DNA of 64,000 nt from Mucilaginibacter kameinonensis (GTDB lineage Bacteria; Bacteroidota; Bacteroidia; Sphingobacteriales; Sphingobacteriaceae): assembly GCF_003675385.1 (NCBI RefSeq), contig NZ_RCWZ01000002.1, positions 124,001-188,000 on the forward strand, read 5' to 3'. The notes beneath the pieces were generated by a model. That model did no database searches. It had not been told where the DNA came from and worked only from the letters and a program-made list of their open reading frames with translations. Shown here in pieces: positions 9,701 to 18,188 of this stretch (positions within the stretch are counted from its first letter, which is position 1; the number at the start of each line of letters is the position of its first letter). The translations under genes were made by a program, and so were the position numbers.

Positions 9701-11877
9701 TCGGCCACAACTTTGCCATGAAAACGCATATCATCCTTTACAAAATTCAGGTTTTTAAGGTTGATGCTATCCACATTCAAAGTGGCCTTAACTGCCGGAT
9801 ATTTTTTATTAAGGTTAGCCTTAGCATCCAGGCTAAAGTTGATGTTAGGGTCTTTCATGGTGGCAACAGCGGTATAAGCGCCATTGCTCGATGTGCCTTT
9901 CATGACCAGGTTTTGATAGGTATAACCTTTCACGTATGCTTTAGCTACGTTACCGTTAAATGCTATGCTTGCCTTTTTAGGGTCGAGGCTGGTGCCTTTA
10001 ACATTGGCGCTCATGGTAATGCGGCCAACCATTTGCGGCTGTTTGGTAAGCGCGCCAACATTTAGTTCGTTAACTTTAATATTGGCGGTGTAAGTTGCCG
10101 CGTTTTTGTTTTGCCCGTTCTTTAAAGCAGCTACCAAATCAACCGCGCCATAGCTTGAGCGTAAGCCCATTTTGGTATTGAAGGTGTACATGCTTCCTTT
10201 AAAATTACCTTTTAGCGTCATTTTTTCGGGAATGCTTACGTTTGATGGTATGCTTCCGGCAGGGGCCAGTTTATCTATATCGCTACGGCTGGTGCTAAAA
10301 TCGACGATGTTAACATCAAAGGTGGCCTTGTTTACATCGGGCAAACCTTTCATTTTTGCCGACGCTTTGATATGCGTGCTGCTTAAACCGGTAACTTCCA
10401 GGTTAGGGATCTCCAGGTTATCAACCTGCCCGCTTACCCTGCCGTTGATCTTAAACACAGTACCCGGCGATGATTTAAAAGGCTCCATACTCGCCATGGT
10501 AGGCATCAGCAATAAAACGTCTTTCAATCCTAAACGACTGCCATCCAAATTGGCGTTGATGCCAAGCGCGCCAATGTTTTTGGTAATGGCATCTATAGAT
10601 GGATAGCGTACCTGAACCGATTTTTGCAGCGTGGTTTGCGGCGTTTCTAACAACAGGTCATTCATGTAGGCGGTGGTTGGGCCATACAGGAATGCTGTAT
10701 GAAATTTATTGATCTTTAAACCGCTCTTTTCTGCAAATGTAAAGGAGTTGATCTTGCCCGAAATGGTATCCGGACTGTATGAAATATTTTCGGCTTCGGC
10801 ATTCAGGTTGCGGATATCCATGTGGCCAAAATCAAGGCCTTTGGGTATAGCCTTTTGCGCTTCGTTATCGAACTTAATGTTATCGTTAGTAAAGGTGACT
10901 TTACCAATGGTAGCCCGCCATGCCGATTTGGTAGGGGAGGATACCAGTGTATCCAGTTTTTTAACGGTTTTAACAACCTCTTTAACAACGGTTTTGGGCT
11001 TGGCTAAACTGAGCCCTGCTTTGGTATCACTTAATTCAATGTTTTTGATGCCTACCTTTTGGTTTTTCAGGTCGATCTTGTCCATCTCTACCAAAAATTT
11101 GCTGAGGTCTACTTTGGCGCCCATCTCCGCACTTTGGTAATCAACCTTGATTTTAGAGATATCGATCACCCCTAAATTCAGATCCATATTTAACGGAGTG
11201 GTTGCAGTATCAGGTGGTGAGATTGCTTTGGTTGGTGTTTGGATGATCCTGGCGTTAACATCGCTCAGTGTGATTTTGGGTATGGTAAACTTCATTTTAT
11301 CCATATCAAAATCCTTAACACGGGTATCAAAGTGCCCAAGCAAAAACTTAACATCGTTGCCGGTAATGGCGTCCTTATATTTTACGTTGATCTTATCGAG
11401 GATGATCTTATCAACAGAAAACTTCATAGTTGATGTAGTGTCGGTGGGCTTTACTTCCTTCTTTTGCTCGCCAACAAAAGCTTTCATGATATAGTCGAAG
11501 TTGAACACGCTGTCGGCACCGCGGTTTACGTTGGCTGTAATGCCTTGCAGGTTTATTTCATTTACCTCAACCTGGCTGTGCAACAGCTTGAGCATACTGA
11601 TATCAACCTTTAGTTTTTCGCCGGCAATCAGGGTGTCTTTCTTTTGATCTTCAAAATACACATCCTCCAAAACCAACAACTTGGGCAAACCAAGGCTTAT
11701 ATGACCAATCTTAACCTTGGTATGTATTTTATTCTGTAAAAAAGTTACTGCTTTATCCTTCGCGAAGTTTTGAACAGCAGGTACCTGTATTAAAATTACT
11801 ACAAGGATAACCAGCAGAACTACACTAACCAGTATCCAAAGTATCGTTTTAAGGGTTATTCGTAGTATTTTTTTCAA
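6706..11877 (-). CDS. tamB: TamB: translocation and assembly module subunit, AsmA-like
   Basis: This giant protein (1723 residues from a TTG at 11877) has one N-terminal membrane anchor (about residues 10-32), then more than 1500 residues of repetitive beta-strand sequence typical of AsmA/TamB bridges, and a C-terminal TamB (DUF490) domain around 1250-1640 that contacts the outer-membrane partner. The tail after it is charged and Gln-rich. TamB spans the periplasm and is thought to move lipid or help barrel assembly together with TamL, encoded 4 nt downstream. No in-frame ATG exists between the upstream stop at 11995 and the anchor. The TTG at 11877 gives a typical start (KKILRITLK), and a further TTG at 11925 would add 16 residues. 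Confidence 0.9.
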   Translation of the reverse strand: MKKILRITLKTILWILVSVVLLVILVVILIQVPAVQNFAKDKAVTFLQNKIHTKVKIGHISLGLPKLLVLEDVYFEDQKKDTLIAGEKLKVDISMLKLLHSQVEVNEINLQGITANVNRGADSVFNFDYIMKAFVGEQKKEVKPTDTTSTMKFSVDKIILDKINVKYKDAITGNDVKFLLGHFDTRVKDFDMDKMKFTIPKITLSDVNARIIQTPTKAISPPDTATTPLNMDLNLGVIDISKIKVDYQSAEMGAKVDLSKFLVEMDKIDLKNQKVGIKNIELSDTKAGLSLAKPKTVVKEVVKTVKKLDTLVSSPTKSAWRATIGKVTFTNDNIKFDNEAQKAIPKGLDFGHMDIRNLNAEAENISYSPDTISGKINSFTFAEKSGLKINKFHTAFLYGPTTAYMNDLLLETPQTTLQKSVQVRYPSIDAITKNIGALGINANLDGSRLGLKDVLLLMPTMASMEPFKSSPGTVFKINGRVSGQVDNLEIPNLEVTGLSSTHIKASAKMKGLPDVNKATFDVNIVDFSTSRSDIDKLAPAGSIPSNVSIPEKMTLKGNFKGSMYTFNTKMGLRSSYGAVDLVAALKNGQNKNAATYTANIKVNELNVGALTKQPQMVGRITMSANVKGTSLDPKKASIAFNGNVAKAYVKGYTYQNLVMKGTSSNGAYTAVATMKDPNINFSLDAKANLNKKYPAVKATLNVDSINLKNLNFVKDDMRFHGKVVADVPTADPDYLNANIQATDLLVVNKGQRIQMDTISLISTASADSSTLRLKTPIMSAHMAGKYKLTQIAPALQDVINKYFNTAIAGGQQVAVKTKGGKTIKTKPAPVVKYDAQQFKFEARLVKTPLLNQFAPDLKQLDPVLLNGSFNSQTGELIVKGSIPKVVYGTNTVNKASLNINTNNNALNYNFSVDEVKVGSSVDLLYTSISGSAQDNKAGVSIQIRDAAKKERFRIAGTFSLLPNEYQFSFNKDGLLLDYLPWAVSDDNFLQYGQKGILAHNFTITNSNQVLSVNSSTQEFNSPLNIKFNNFHIEALTKMAKQDSLQVGGTINGDATVSNFQASPVFTAAINVNDFNFKGDTVGNIALKVNNQTENAYAAQMSITGKGNQVDLNGTYYTSPESRFDLDLNIVNLSMKSIEGFSFGSLRNATGNITGALKISGTTTAPSVRGDINFNKVGFNVAMLNSYFRMPQESITFNNEGIRFNDFTLVDSTGNKAVVSGSIYTKTYTDFAFGMDINANNFRVTNSTEADNKLYYGKLYVDTRIKIRGNMAKPVVDANLTVNDKTDMTFVLPTNDPAVEDRKGVVDFIDKDAPKMDSILLARQLDSLKKSDVTGLDVSATITVNKNAAFTIVVDERNGDIVHLKGEANLNGGIDPSGKINLTGTYVVNSGSYNLAYATVKRTFNFKQGSTIVWTGDPTSANIDLTAIYVANVPPIDLVANQLSDAQNSTMYKQKLPFNVNLNLKDQLLTPNISFDIVLPDSTYSVSSDVVSTVNTRLTQIRQDPNELNKQVLGVLVLGHFIGDNPLQSQGAGTSIEGTIRNSVSSLLSDQLNRLAGSLISGVDLNFGLTSGEDYSSGTATNRTDLNVGLSKRFLSDRLTVSVGNNFNLEGNQPGQKASNIAGDVSIAYKLSKDGRYTLRAYRRDEFIVIQGQIIETGVGFTLTVDYNRFREIFRKRTPEERRLRRQYQQEQKEKKEKQDEADKALEQKNMQQQQDNKPQTTSN

Positions 11878-12046
11878 TTGTATATGTATTTCAAAGGTGA
11901 TGATAGGGTTGCTTAATATATGCAAATAACATGCTAAGTATAGCAGTTTGCTGTGTGTAGCTATATAATTTACAAAAGGGGGGACCGGCTTTAATTAAAA
12001 ATTTCCACAGCGCTATTTTTTAACAGTCTACATCCTTAACTTGTTT

Positions 12047-12054
12047 TAACTTTG
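12047..12054 (+). promoter_or_regulatory. Candidate -7 promoter element for dnaE
   Basis: TAACTTTG matches the Bacteroidota -7 consensus TAnnTTTG and lies 34 bp before the dnaE ATG. No good -33 element is visible. Confidence 0.45.
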
Positions 12055-12088
12055 TACCTCATAAAGATTTTGTTGAAACGGATTTACT

Positions 12089-15000
12089 ATGCCTGATTTT
12101 TCTCACCTCCACGTACATACCCAATTCTCCCTGCTTGACGGTGCAGCCGATATATCCAAGCTGTATAAAAAAGCCGCTAAAGATGGGATGAAAGCCCTTG
12201 CTATTACCGACCATGGTAATATGTTTGGCGTATTTAAGTTTGTGGCCGAAGCCGGTAAACACAATGTAAAACCCATTGTAGGCTGCGAGTTTTACGTGGT
12301 TGAAGACAGGCATAAAAAACAGTTCACCAAAGAGAATAAGGATGTGCGCCGCCATCAGCTAATGCTGGCCAAAAACCCTACCGGTTACAAAAACCTGGTT
12401 AAGCTATGCTCATTAGGGTATATGGAAGGGTTGTACAGCAAATGGCCACGTATTGATAAAGAATTAATCCTGAAATACCACGAAGGTATCATCGCTACTA
12501 CTTGCTGTATTGGTGCATCAGTACCACAGGCTATTTTAAAAGATACGCCCGAAAATGCGGAGAAGGAGTTTAAATGGTGGCTTGATTTGTTTGGCGAGGA
12601 TTTTTATATCGAGATTCAGCGCCATGAGATCCCCGAGCAGCAAATCATCAATAATGTGTTGCTCACCTACGCTAAAAAATATAATGTAAAAGTGATCTGT
12701 TCAAATGATTCGCATTATGTGGATCAGCAGGACTCGAACGCGCACGATATTTTGCTTTGCGTAAATACAGGTGATATGCAAAGCACCCCGATAGCTACCG
12801 ATGAAGAGGGTGGTAAAGGCTATCGTTTTGGTTTCCCTAATGATCAGTTTTATTTTAAAACCCAGGAGGAAATGGGACGGCTGTTCCATGACGTGCCAGA
12901 ATCATTGGATAACACCAACGAAATTGTAGATAAGGTAGAGACGCTAAAGCTTAAGCGCGATATCCTGCTACCTAACTATATCATCCCCGACGAATTTAAA
13001 ATTCACAATACGCCCGATGCAGATACCCTTAACCAATGGGAGTATCTGAAGCACCTTACTTTTATGGGTGCCAAGGAGCGCTATATAGATATTAGCCCGG
13101 AGACTGAGGAACGCATCAACTTTGAGCTATTCACTATCCGTACCATGGGTTTTGCGGGATACTTCCTCATTGTGGCCGACTTTATCAGGGCAGGGCGCGA
13201 TATGGGCGTATTTATTGGTCCGGGCCGTGGTTCGGCAGCCGGATCGGTGGTGGCTTATTGTACAGGCATCACCAATATCGATCCTATGAAGTATAACCTC
13301 CTGTTTGAGAGGTTCCTTAACCCCGACCGTAAATCGATGCCCGATATTGATACGGACTTTGACGACGCGGGCAGGCAAAGGGTTATTGACTATGTGGTTG
13401 ATAAATATGGTAAAAACCAGGTAGCGCAGATCATCACTTATGGTTCCATGGCTGCCCGTACCAGTATCCAGGACGTAGGCCGTGTATTGGATATGCCATT
13501 GGCCGACGTAAGTGCAATGAAGAAGTTGGTACCCGAAACTTTGGGTATCACCCTGAAAGATGCCATTGAGCAGGTTCCGGAACTAAAAGAGATCCTGAAC
13601 GGTAATGACCTTAAGGCACAGGTACTACGCGAGGCCGAAAAGCTGGAAGGATCTGTACGTAATACCGGTGTGCACGCTGCGGGTATCATCATTGCCCCTT
13701 ATGACCTTACCGATATTGTTCCGGTAGCTACGGCTAAGGACTCTGACCTGTTGGTTACGCAATATGATGGACGTGTAATTGAAGATGCTGGTGTAATTAA
13801 GATGGACTTTTTGGGTCTGAAAACCCTTACCATTATTAAAGATGCCCTGCGCATGATCAGGCAAAATCATGGTGTGGTGATAGATATTGACTACATTCCG
13901 CTTGATGACCTTAAAACTTATGAGCTTTATCAGCGTGGGGATACCAATGGCACTTTCCAGTTTGAAAGTGACGGTATGCAAATGTACCTGCGCGAGCTTA
14001 AGCCCGATAAGTTTGAAGACTTAATTGCCATGAACGCCCTTTACCGTCCGGGCCCGATAGAGTACATTCCTAACTTTATTTCCCGTAAGCACGGTCGCGA
14101 ACCTATCGTGTTTGACTTGGAGGATATGGAAGAATACCTTGGCGAAACCTATGGTATTACCGTATACCAGGAACAGGTGATGCTTTTATCGCAAAAGTTG
14201 GCAGGCTTTAGTAAAGGTGATGCCGACGTTTTGCGTAAGGCGATGGGTAAAAAGCAGATTGAGGTACTGAACAAGATGGAGGCCCAGTTTATGGAGGGAG
14301 CCGTTGCAAAAGGCCACCCTAAAGATAAGCTTACCAAAATTTGGACCGACTGGAAGGCTTTTGCCCAGTACGCGTTCAATAAATCGCACTCCACATGCTA
14401 CGCATTCGTGGCTTACCAAACTGCTTATTTAAAGGCGCACTATCCGTCAGAATATATGGCGGCGGTTTTAAATAACCAGAATAACATTGAAAAAATTACC
14501 TTCTTTATGGAGGAGTGCCGCCGCATGGGGGTTGAGGTTTTGGGGCCAGATATCAATGAGTCGGACATGGCTTTCGCGGTGAATAAGCGTGGGCAGGTAC
14601 GTTTCGGTTTAACCGGTGTAAAGGGCGTGGGTGATAAGGCAGTAGAAAGTATTATTGAAGAACGTACCGCCAACGGCCCGTTTGAAACGGTATATGATTT
14701 TGCAAGACGATCAAACACGCGTAGCGTTAACCGTAAATCGTACGAAAACCTGGTTTATGGTGGCGCGTTTGATGGTTTTGGAATTCCCCGCGCGCAGTTT
14801 TTTGCTAAGACCGAATTAGGTACGCTGACAGGAGTTGAGCGTCTGATCAAATATGCCAACGATTATCAGAACGTGCAAAGCAGTTCACAGTCGTCATTAT
14901 TTGGTGGTTCGGTAGCTTCTTACGTACCTGAACCTGCCATGCCAGATGTTGAGGAATGGGCGCTGATAGAAAAGCTGAAGTATGAGAAAATGGTTATCGG

Positions 15001-15673
15001 GATCTATTTAACCGGTCACCCTTTGGATAATTATAAAGTTGAGCTGAAGCGTTTCTGTAACGCCAACATCAGCGATTTGAAGCTGATGCAGAAAGCCCGC
15101 TCAGGAGAAGGTGGCGAAGATGTGACGGCGGCATTTAACGAACTGCGCCGTCGTGGTGAGTTGAGGATTGGCGGCCTGGTATCAAGCGTTCAGCATAAAA
15201 TGACCAAAACGGGTAAGCCATTTGGTACGTTTGTGTTTGAAGATTACAATGAATCGTACGAGTTTGCCCTGTTTGGCGACGATTATGTAAAATTCCGTAA
15301 TATGATGATGGAAGGCTACTTCCTGCATATTAAAGGAAACATCGAAGAAAAATTCCGCCAGAAAGATAACTGGGACCTGCGGATCATGGTAATGGACCTG
15401 TTATCAGAAATGCGCGATAAGCTTACCAAATCATTAACGGTTTGTATTGACGTAAATAATCTAAATAGTAAACTGCTGGATGATATTCAGCACATGATTG
15501 ATGATAATAACCAAAAGTACCCGGTAAAAAATTGTAAGCTCCGTTTCCAGATCAGGGACAGGGAAGAAGTTATGCTGGTAGAGCTTTCATCCAAATCATT
15601 CAAAGTAAACCCAAGCGATGATTTCATGGCCGGGATATTGAGCTTGACAAATGAGGAGCCGGTTTTGAGTTAA
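12089..15673 (+). CDS. dnaE: DNA polymerase III alpha subunit
   Basis: This 1194-residue protein is the replicative polymerase subunit. It begins with a PHP domain (HLHVHTQFSLLDG near residue 6, ITDHGNMFG near 50). The C-family polymerase core carries catalytic aspartates in PDIDTDF (Asp419, Asp421). A fingers region, a helix-hairpin-helix stretch (GVKGVGDKA, near 840) and an OB-fold (about 1020-1100, LRIGGLVSSV) follow. Length and domain order fit DnaE1-type enzymes rather than PolC, since there is no inserted proofreading exonuclease. It is monocistronic, divergent from tamB. The ATG at 12089 is directly followed by the conserved N-terminus. Confidence 0.97.
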   Translation: MPDFSHLHVHTQFSLLDGAADISKLYKKAAKDGMKALAITDHGNMFGVFKFVAEAGKHNVKPIVGCEFYVVEDRHKKQFTKENKDVRRHQLMLAKNPTGYKNLVKLCSLGYMEGLYSKWPRIDKELILKYHEGIIATTCCIGASVPQAILKDTPENAEKEFKWWLDLFGEDFYIEIQRHEIPEQQIINNVLLTYAKKYNVKVICSNDSHYVDQQDSNAHDILLCVNTGDMQSTPIATDEEGGKGYRFGFPNDQFYFKTQEEMGRLFHDVPESLDNTNEIVDKVETLKLKRDILLPNYIIPDEFKIHNTPDADTLNQWEYLKHLTFMGAKERYIDISPETEERINFELFTIRTMGFAGYFLIVADFIRAGRDMGVFIGPGRGSAAGSVVAYCTGITNIDPMKYNLLFERFLNPDRKSMPDIDTDFDDAGRQRVIDYVVDKYGKNQVAQIITYGSMAARTSIQDVGRVLDMPLADVSAMKKLVPETLGITLKDAIEQVPELKEILNGNDLKAQVLREAEKLEGSVRNTGVHAAGIIIAPYDLTDIVPVATAKDSDLLVTQYDGRVIEDAGVIKMDFLGLKTLTIIKDALRMIRQNHGVVIDIDYIPLDDLKTYELYQRGDTNGTFQFESDGMQMYLRELKPDKFEDLIAMNALYRPGPIEYIPNFISRKHGREPIVFDLEDMEEYLGETYGITVYQEQVMLLSQKLAGFSKGDADVLRKAMGKKQIEVLNKMEAQFMEGAVAKGHPKDKLTKIWTDWKAFAQYAFNKSHSTCYAFVAYQTAYLKAHYPSEYMAAVLNNQNNIEKITFFMEECRRMGVEVLGPDINESDMAFAVNKRGQVRFGLTGVKGVGDKAVESIIEERTANGPFETVYDFARRSNTRSVNRKSYENLVYGGAFDGFGIPRAQFFAKTELGTLTGVERLIKYANDYQNVQSSSQSSLFGGSVASYVPEPAMPDVEEWALIEKLKYEKMVIGIYLTGHPLDNYKVELKRFCNANISDLKLMQKARSGEGGEDVTAAFNELRRRGELRIGGLVSSVQHKMTKTGKPFGTFVFEDYNESYEFALFGDDYVKFRNMMMEGYFLHIKGNIEEKFRQKDNWDLRIMVMDLLSEMRDKLTKSLTVCIDVNNLNSKLLDDIQHMIDDNNQKYPVKNCKLRFQIRDREEVMLVELSSKSFKVNPSDDFMAGILSLTNEEPVLS

Positions 15674-15686
15674 TTTTTTTACTTCC

Positions 15687-15823
15687 CGTCATTGCGAGGA
15701 ACGAAGCACTCTCAAACTTTACAGGGCCGACCTGCTAATCGGGGATTATTAATAATTATTATTTGTTTTTATAGGTATTAATGAGCTCCCTTCGGTCGGT
15801 TGTCTTCGTACCTCGCAATGACG
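15687..15823. repeat. Family A palindromic repeat, copy 1 (degenerate centre)
   Basis: The outer arms read CGTCATTGCGAGGAACGAAG on the left and, inverted, CTTCGTACCTCGCAATGACG on the right; about 95 bp of A/T-rich sequence lies between. It lies between the convergent ends of dnaE and the HxlR gene. The same arm sequence recurs at five other places in this window. Confidence 0.85.
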
Positions 15824-15851
15824 CAATTAAAAAGCGCGGTTACATCAACTC

Positions 15852-15950
15852 GCGCTCGTTTGTAACGAGTGCGTAGCTTGGGTTTGCGTTTACAACGCAA
15901 CGAGCGATACAATCGCGAAGCCATTATAAGCGCTCGTTACAAACGAGCGC
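15852..15950. repeat. Triple mini-hairpin module
   Basis: Three small hairpins occur in 99 bp: 15852-15872 (GCGCTCGTT, loop TGT, one arm mismatch), 15884-15900 (TTGCGTT, loop TAC) and 15930-15950 (GCGCTCGTT, loop ACA, perfect). The first and third are also reverse complements of each other, with one mismatch, so they can pair across the module. It sits 11-14 bp after the HxlR stop. Confidence 0.8.
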
Positions 15951-15964
15951 AAGCCTTAAGGTGG

Positions 15965-16375
15965 TTACACTTCCGCCTTCACCACCTCATCATCCTGTTT
16001 CACTAAAGTATAACAAGTATAATCAGGCTGAATCACTTCGCCGTTGGCGTTAGTGACGGTCATGTAGTGGCTGCCCCATCTTTCAAGGGTATAAAATATA
16101 GATGATAGTTCCTGGCCGATGGGCGTAAGGGAATATTCTACCCTTGGTGGCACTTCCGGGAAAATATGACGGCTTACTATACCATCCTCTTCCAGTTCGC
16201 GGATTTGTTGTGAAAGCATCTTTTCGGTCATGCCTGGAATGGCACGGTTTATCTCGCTGTAGCGCTTCTGTCCGGATAGTAATTGGTTTATTATACTCAG
16301 TTTCCACTTCCCGCTGATCACGCTCAGGGCTGCCGCCATAGTACAGGAGTGATCAGAATGTCTGTTTTTTGTCAT
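15965..16375 (-). CDS. HxlR-family winged-helix transcriptional regulator
   Basis: This 136-residue protein fits the HxlR/MarR-like family over its whole length. It has the conserved N-terminal Cys11, the ISGKWKL segment at the start of the first helix, a winged-helix core (PGMTEKMLSQQIRELEEDGIV) and the wing motif PPRVEYSLTPIG. Such proteins often sense quinones, aldehydes or other electrophiles through the Cys and control a neighbouring oxidoreductase. Here the divergent neighbour, 132 bp away, is an SDR dehydrogenase, the classic arrangement. Regulation of that gene is inferred from position only. Confidence 0.87.
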   Translation of the reverse strand: MTKNRHSDHSCTMAAALSVISGKWKLSIINQLLSGQKRYSEINRAIPGMTEKMLSQQIRELEEDGIVSRHIFPEVPPRVEYSLTPIGQELSSIFYTLERWGSHYMTVTNANGEVIQPDYTCYTLVKQDDEVVKAEV

Positions 16376-16456
16376 AATGAAAAAGGCGATATATCGATTG
16401 CATCAAACCGGCCCATAACCTACCAAAAAGTACGTTCCGCACAAAATGGTGCATTC

Positions 16457-16487
16457 TTGACCAACCTCGTAACTCACTGTACCTTTG
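16457..16487 (+). promoter_or_regulatory. Promoter of the SDR gene next to hxlR
   Basis: A -7 match TACCTTTG (16480-16487) and an upstream TTG (16457-16459) are separated by 20 bp, the normal Bacteroidota spacing. Transcription would start near 16492, about 16 nt before the ATG. Any HxlR operator probably overlaps this stretch, but no clear palindrome stands out. Confidence 0.55.
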
Positions 16488-16507
16488 ATGTATCAATAAC
16501 AAAGATA

Positions 16508-17272
16508 ATGAAAAAGTTACAAGGAAAAACAGCAGTAATAACAGGCGGAAACAGTGGTATAGGCCTGGCCACAGCACAGGAGTTCATTGCACAAGGTGCA
16601 AAAGTGATCATCACAGGCAGAAACCAAAACTCAATTAATGAGGCACTTGAAATACTTGGCGCTGATGCTAAAGGTGTAATTGCCGACAGCGGCGATATGA
16701 ACCAGGTAAAACAATTGGGCGAAAAAGTAAAAGCCGTTGCCGAAAAAATTGACATTGTGTTTATCAACGCCGGTATTGGTCAGTTCAATTCAACCGAACA
16801 AATGAGCGAGCAAATGTTTGATGATATCATGAACATCAACTTTAAAGGTGCTTACTTCAGCATTCAGCAATTATTGCCTTTAATTAATGATGGTGGCTCT
16901 ATCATCCTGAACACTTCAATCAATGCGCACATTGGTATGGCCGGTGCAACTGTTTACGCAGCAAGTAAAGCAGCTTTGCTTTCATTAGCTAAAAACATTT
17001 CAGCCGAATTATTGCCACGTCGTATCAGGGTTAACTCTGTAAGTCCCGGCCCGGTTGTAACACCTTTACATACTGCCGATAAATTAGGCTTAACCCAGGA
17101 ACAACTGGAAGGTATGGGAGCCGAGTTGGTAAAACAAATTCCGGTTGGCCGTTTCGGTTTGGCCGAAGAAATCGCCAAAGCCGTTACTTTCTTCGCTTCA
17201 GATGATTCAACCTTCGTAATTGGTGCCGAACTGATTGCTGATGGTGGTATGGCAACCATGAAAGGTGCTTAA
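16508..17272 (+). CDS. SDR-family NAD(P)-dependent oxidoreductase
   Basis: This is a 254-residue classical short-chain dehydrogenase. It has the cofactor motif TGGNSGIG (12-19), the NAG motif (INAG, 86-89) and the catalytic triad Ser137, Tyr150 and Lys154 (YAASK). The SPGPV segment after the active site is also standard. The substrate is unknown; in similar HxlR-linked pairs these enzymes handle small carbonyl compounds. An open frame extends upstream to 16283, but it crosses the promoter and overlaps the divergent regulator, so the ATG at 16508 (MKKLQGKTAV) is preferred. A terminator follows. Confidence 0.9.
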   Translation: MKKLQGKTAVITGGNSGIGLATAQEFIAQGAKVIITGRNQNSINEALEILGADAKGVIADSGDMNQVKQLGEKVKAVAEKIDIVFINAGIGQFNSTEQMSEQMFDDIMNINFKGAYFSIQQLLPLINDGGSIILNTSINAHIGMAGATVYAASKAALLSLAKNISAELLPRRIRVNSVSPGPVVTPLHTADKLGLTQEQLEGMGAELVKQIPVGRFGLAEEIAKAVTFFASDDSTFVIGAELIADGGMATMKGA

Positions 17273-17289
17273 TTCATAAAAGAGAATAT

Positions 17290-17347
17290 TTGTCCGGGTC
17301 CTCACAAATTTGGGTATTGTGAGCGTTGTTATTGAGGACACGGACAA
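17290..17347. repeat. Imperfect nested inverted repeat after the SDR gene
   Basis: Outer arms 17290-17304 and 17333-17347 share TTGTCCG and TCCTCA, with a mismatched base between. A second, inner pairing of CTCACAA (17301-17307) with TTGTGAG (17317-17323) competes with it. It starts 17 bp after the SDR stop and could help end or stabilise that mRNA. Confidence 0.6.
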
Positions 17348-17358
17348 TTTATTAACTG

Positions 17359-17391
17359 ATGACCGGCGGCTGTAGCTTCCGGTCATTTTTT
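17359..17391 (+). terminator. Rho-independent terminator of the SDR gene
   Basis: Stem ATGACCGG (17359-17366) pairs with CCGGTCAT (17379-17386), followed by a T-run to 17391. The 12-nt loop and T-run on the plus strand fit a standard intrinsic terminator. Confidence 0.8.
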
Positions 17392-17396
17392 GTTGT

Positions 17397-17485
17397 CTGA
17401 ACTCGAATTTTAAGGAATCGAACGAATTAGCAGAATAAAAGTCCAATTCAATAAATTCAAATAATTCTTTAAAATTCGAGTTCAG
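17397..17485. repeat. Long A/T-rich inverted repeat
   Basis: Arms CTGAACTCGAATTTTAAG (17397-17414) and its complement with one extra base (17467-17485) flank a 52-bp centre. It lies between the SDR terminator and the trxA promoter and resembles a small non-coding mobile or REP-like element. No second copy was seen in this window. Confidence 0.7.
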
Positions 17486-17701
17486 AGATCAACATATTGT
17501 ACATCCGTAATGTTAATTAATACCCCCAATGTTAAAAAGTAACCCGCCGCTACAGTTGTAAATATGCTCCGGAAATAGGTTATTTGTGTAAATACGTCAT
17601 GTCGCAAAGTGGTGTTTTGAGGTGCAAATGCGACAAATGGTCATACATGCGTTAACTGCGCGTATTATAATAATATAATTGTCACAATGTCAGTAACGCA
17701 C

Positions 17702-17733
17702 TTGTGGCAAGCAATTTGAATAGCATATATTTG
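17702..17733 (+). promoter_or_regulatory. Promoter of trxA
   Basis: The -7 match TATATTTG (17726-17733) follows a TTG (17702-17704) by 21 bp. The start of transcription would be near 17738, leaving a leader of about 24 nt before the ATG at 17762. Confidence 0.5.
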
Positions 17734-17761
17734 TAAGTACAAAATTTAAAAAATAGAAATC

Positions 17762-18082
17762 ATGGCTTTAGAAATAACTGATGCAAACTTTGACGAGCTT
17801 GTCCTGAAATCAGACAAACCGGTATTAATTGACTTTTGGGCAGAATGGTGCGGTCCGTGTAGGATGGTAGGTCCGGTAGTTGAAGATATTGCTAAAGAAT
17901 ATGAAGGCAAAGCTGTTGTTGGTAAAGTAGATGTTGACAACAACCCAGGTATATCTGTAAAATACGGTATCCGTAACATCCCTGCCTTATTGTTCTTCAA
18001 AAATGGCGAAATTGTGGATAAACAAATCGGTGCTGTGCCAAAATCAGTATTAACTGATAAACTGGTAAAACAGTTAGCATAA
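17762..18082 (+). CDS. trxA: Thioredoxin
   Basis: This 106-residue protein is a full-length thioredoxin. The active site WCGPC is at residues 29-33, with redox cysteines 30 and 33, and the cis-proline is at Pro74 (RNIPAL). There is no signal peptide, so it acts in the cytoplasm as a general disulfide reductase, fed by thioredoxin reductase, for enzymes such as the Bcp peroxiredoxin encoded at 32899. It has its own promoter and terminator and is monocistronic. Confidence 0.96.
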   Translation: MALEITDANFDELVLKSDKPVLIDFWAEWCGPCRMVGPVVEDIAKEYEGKAVVGKVDVDNNPGISVKYGIRNIPALLFFKNGEIVDKQIGAVPKSVLTDKLVKQLA

Positions 18083-18140
18083 CTCACAGAGGCTTATTTG
18101 ATGCTACCCGCTGTAGCATTAACACAACATATTTTAATGA

Positions 18141-18170
18141 AAAGCGTTGCAATTTTGCAACGCTTTTTTT
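18141..18170 (+). terminator. Rho-independent terminator of trxA
   Basis: A perfect 12-bp stem (AAAGCGTTGCAA, 18141-18152, with 18155-18166) has a 2-nt nominal loop and runs into seven Ts ending at 18170, 59 bp after the trxA stop. Confidence 0.9.
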
Positions 18171-18188
18171 ATGTCCCTATATTAGCCT

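Larger units (their letters stand above)
17273..17761. other. Gene-free stretch between the SDR and trxA genes
   Basis: This 489-bp stretch holds an imperfect inverted repeat (17290-17304 with 17333-17347), the SDR terminator (17359-17391), a long A/T-rich hairpin (17397-17485) and the trxA promoter. I see no small gene or RNA gene in it. Confidence 0.7.

Noticed and set aside
7792..10065. Long open frames on the plus strand across tamB
   Set aside because: They run antisense to a well-supported gene, show no recognisable domain and have no promoter or family support.
16283..16507. Upstream extension of the SDR frame
   Set aside because: It crosses the promoter and overlaps the divergent hxlR gene; the SDR fold begins at the ATG at 16508.
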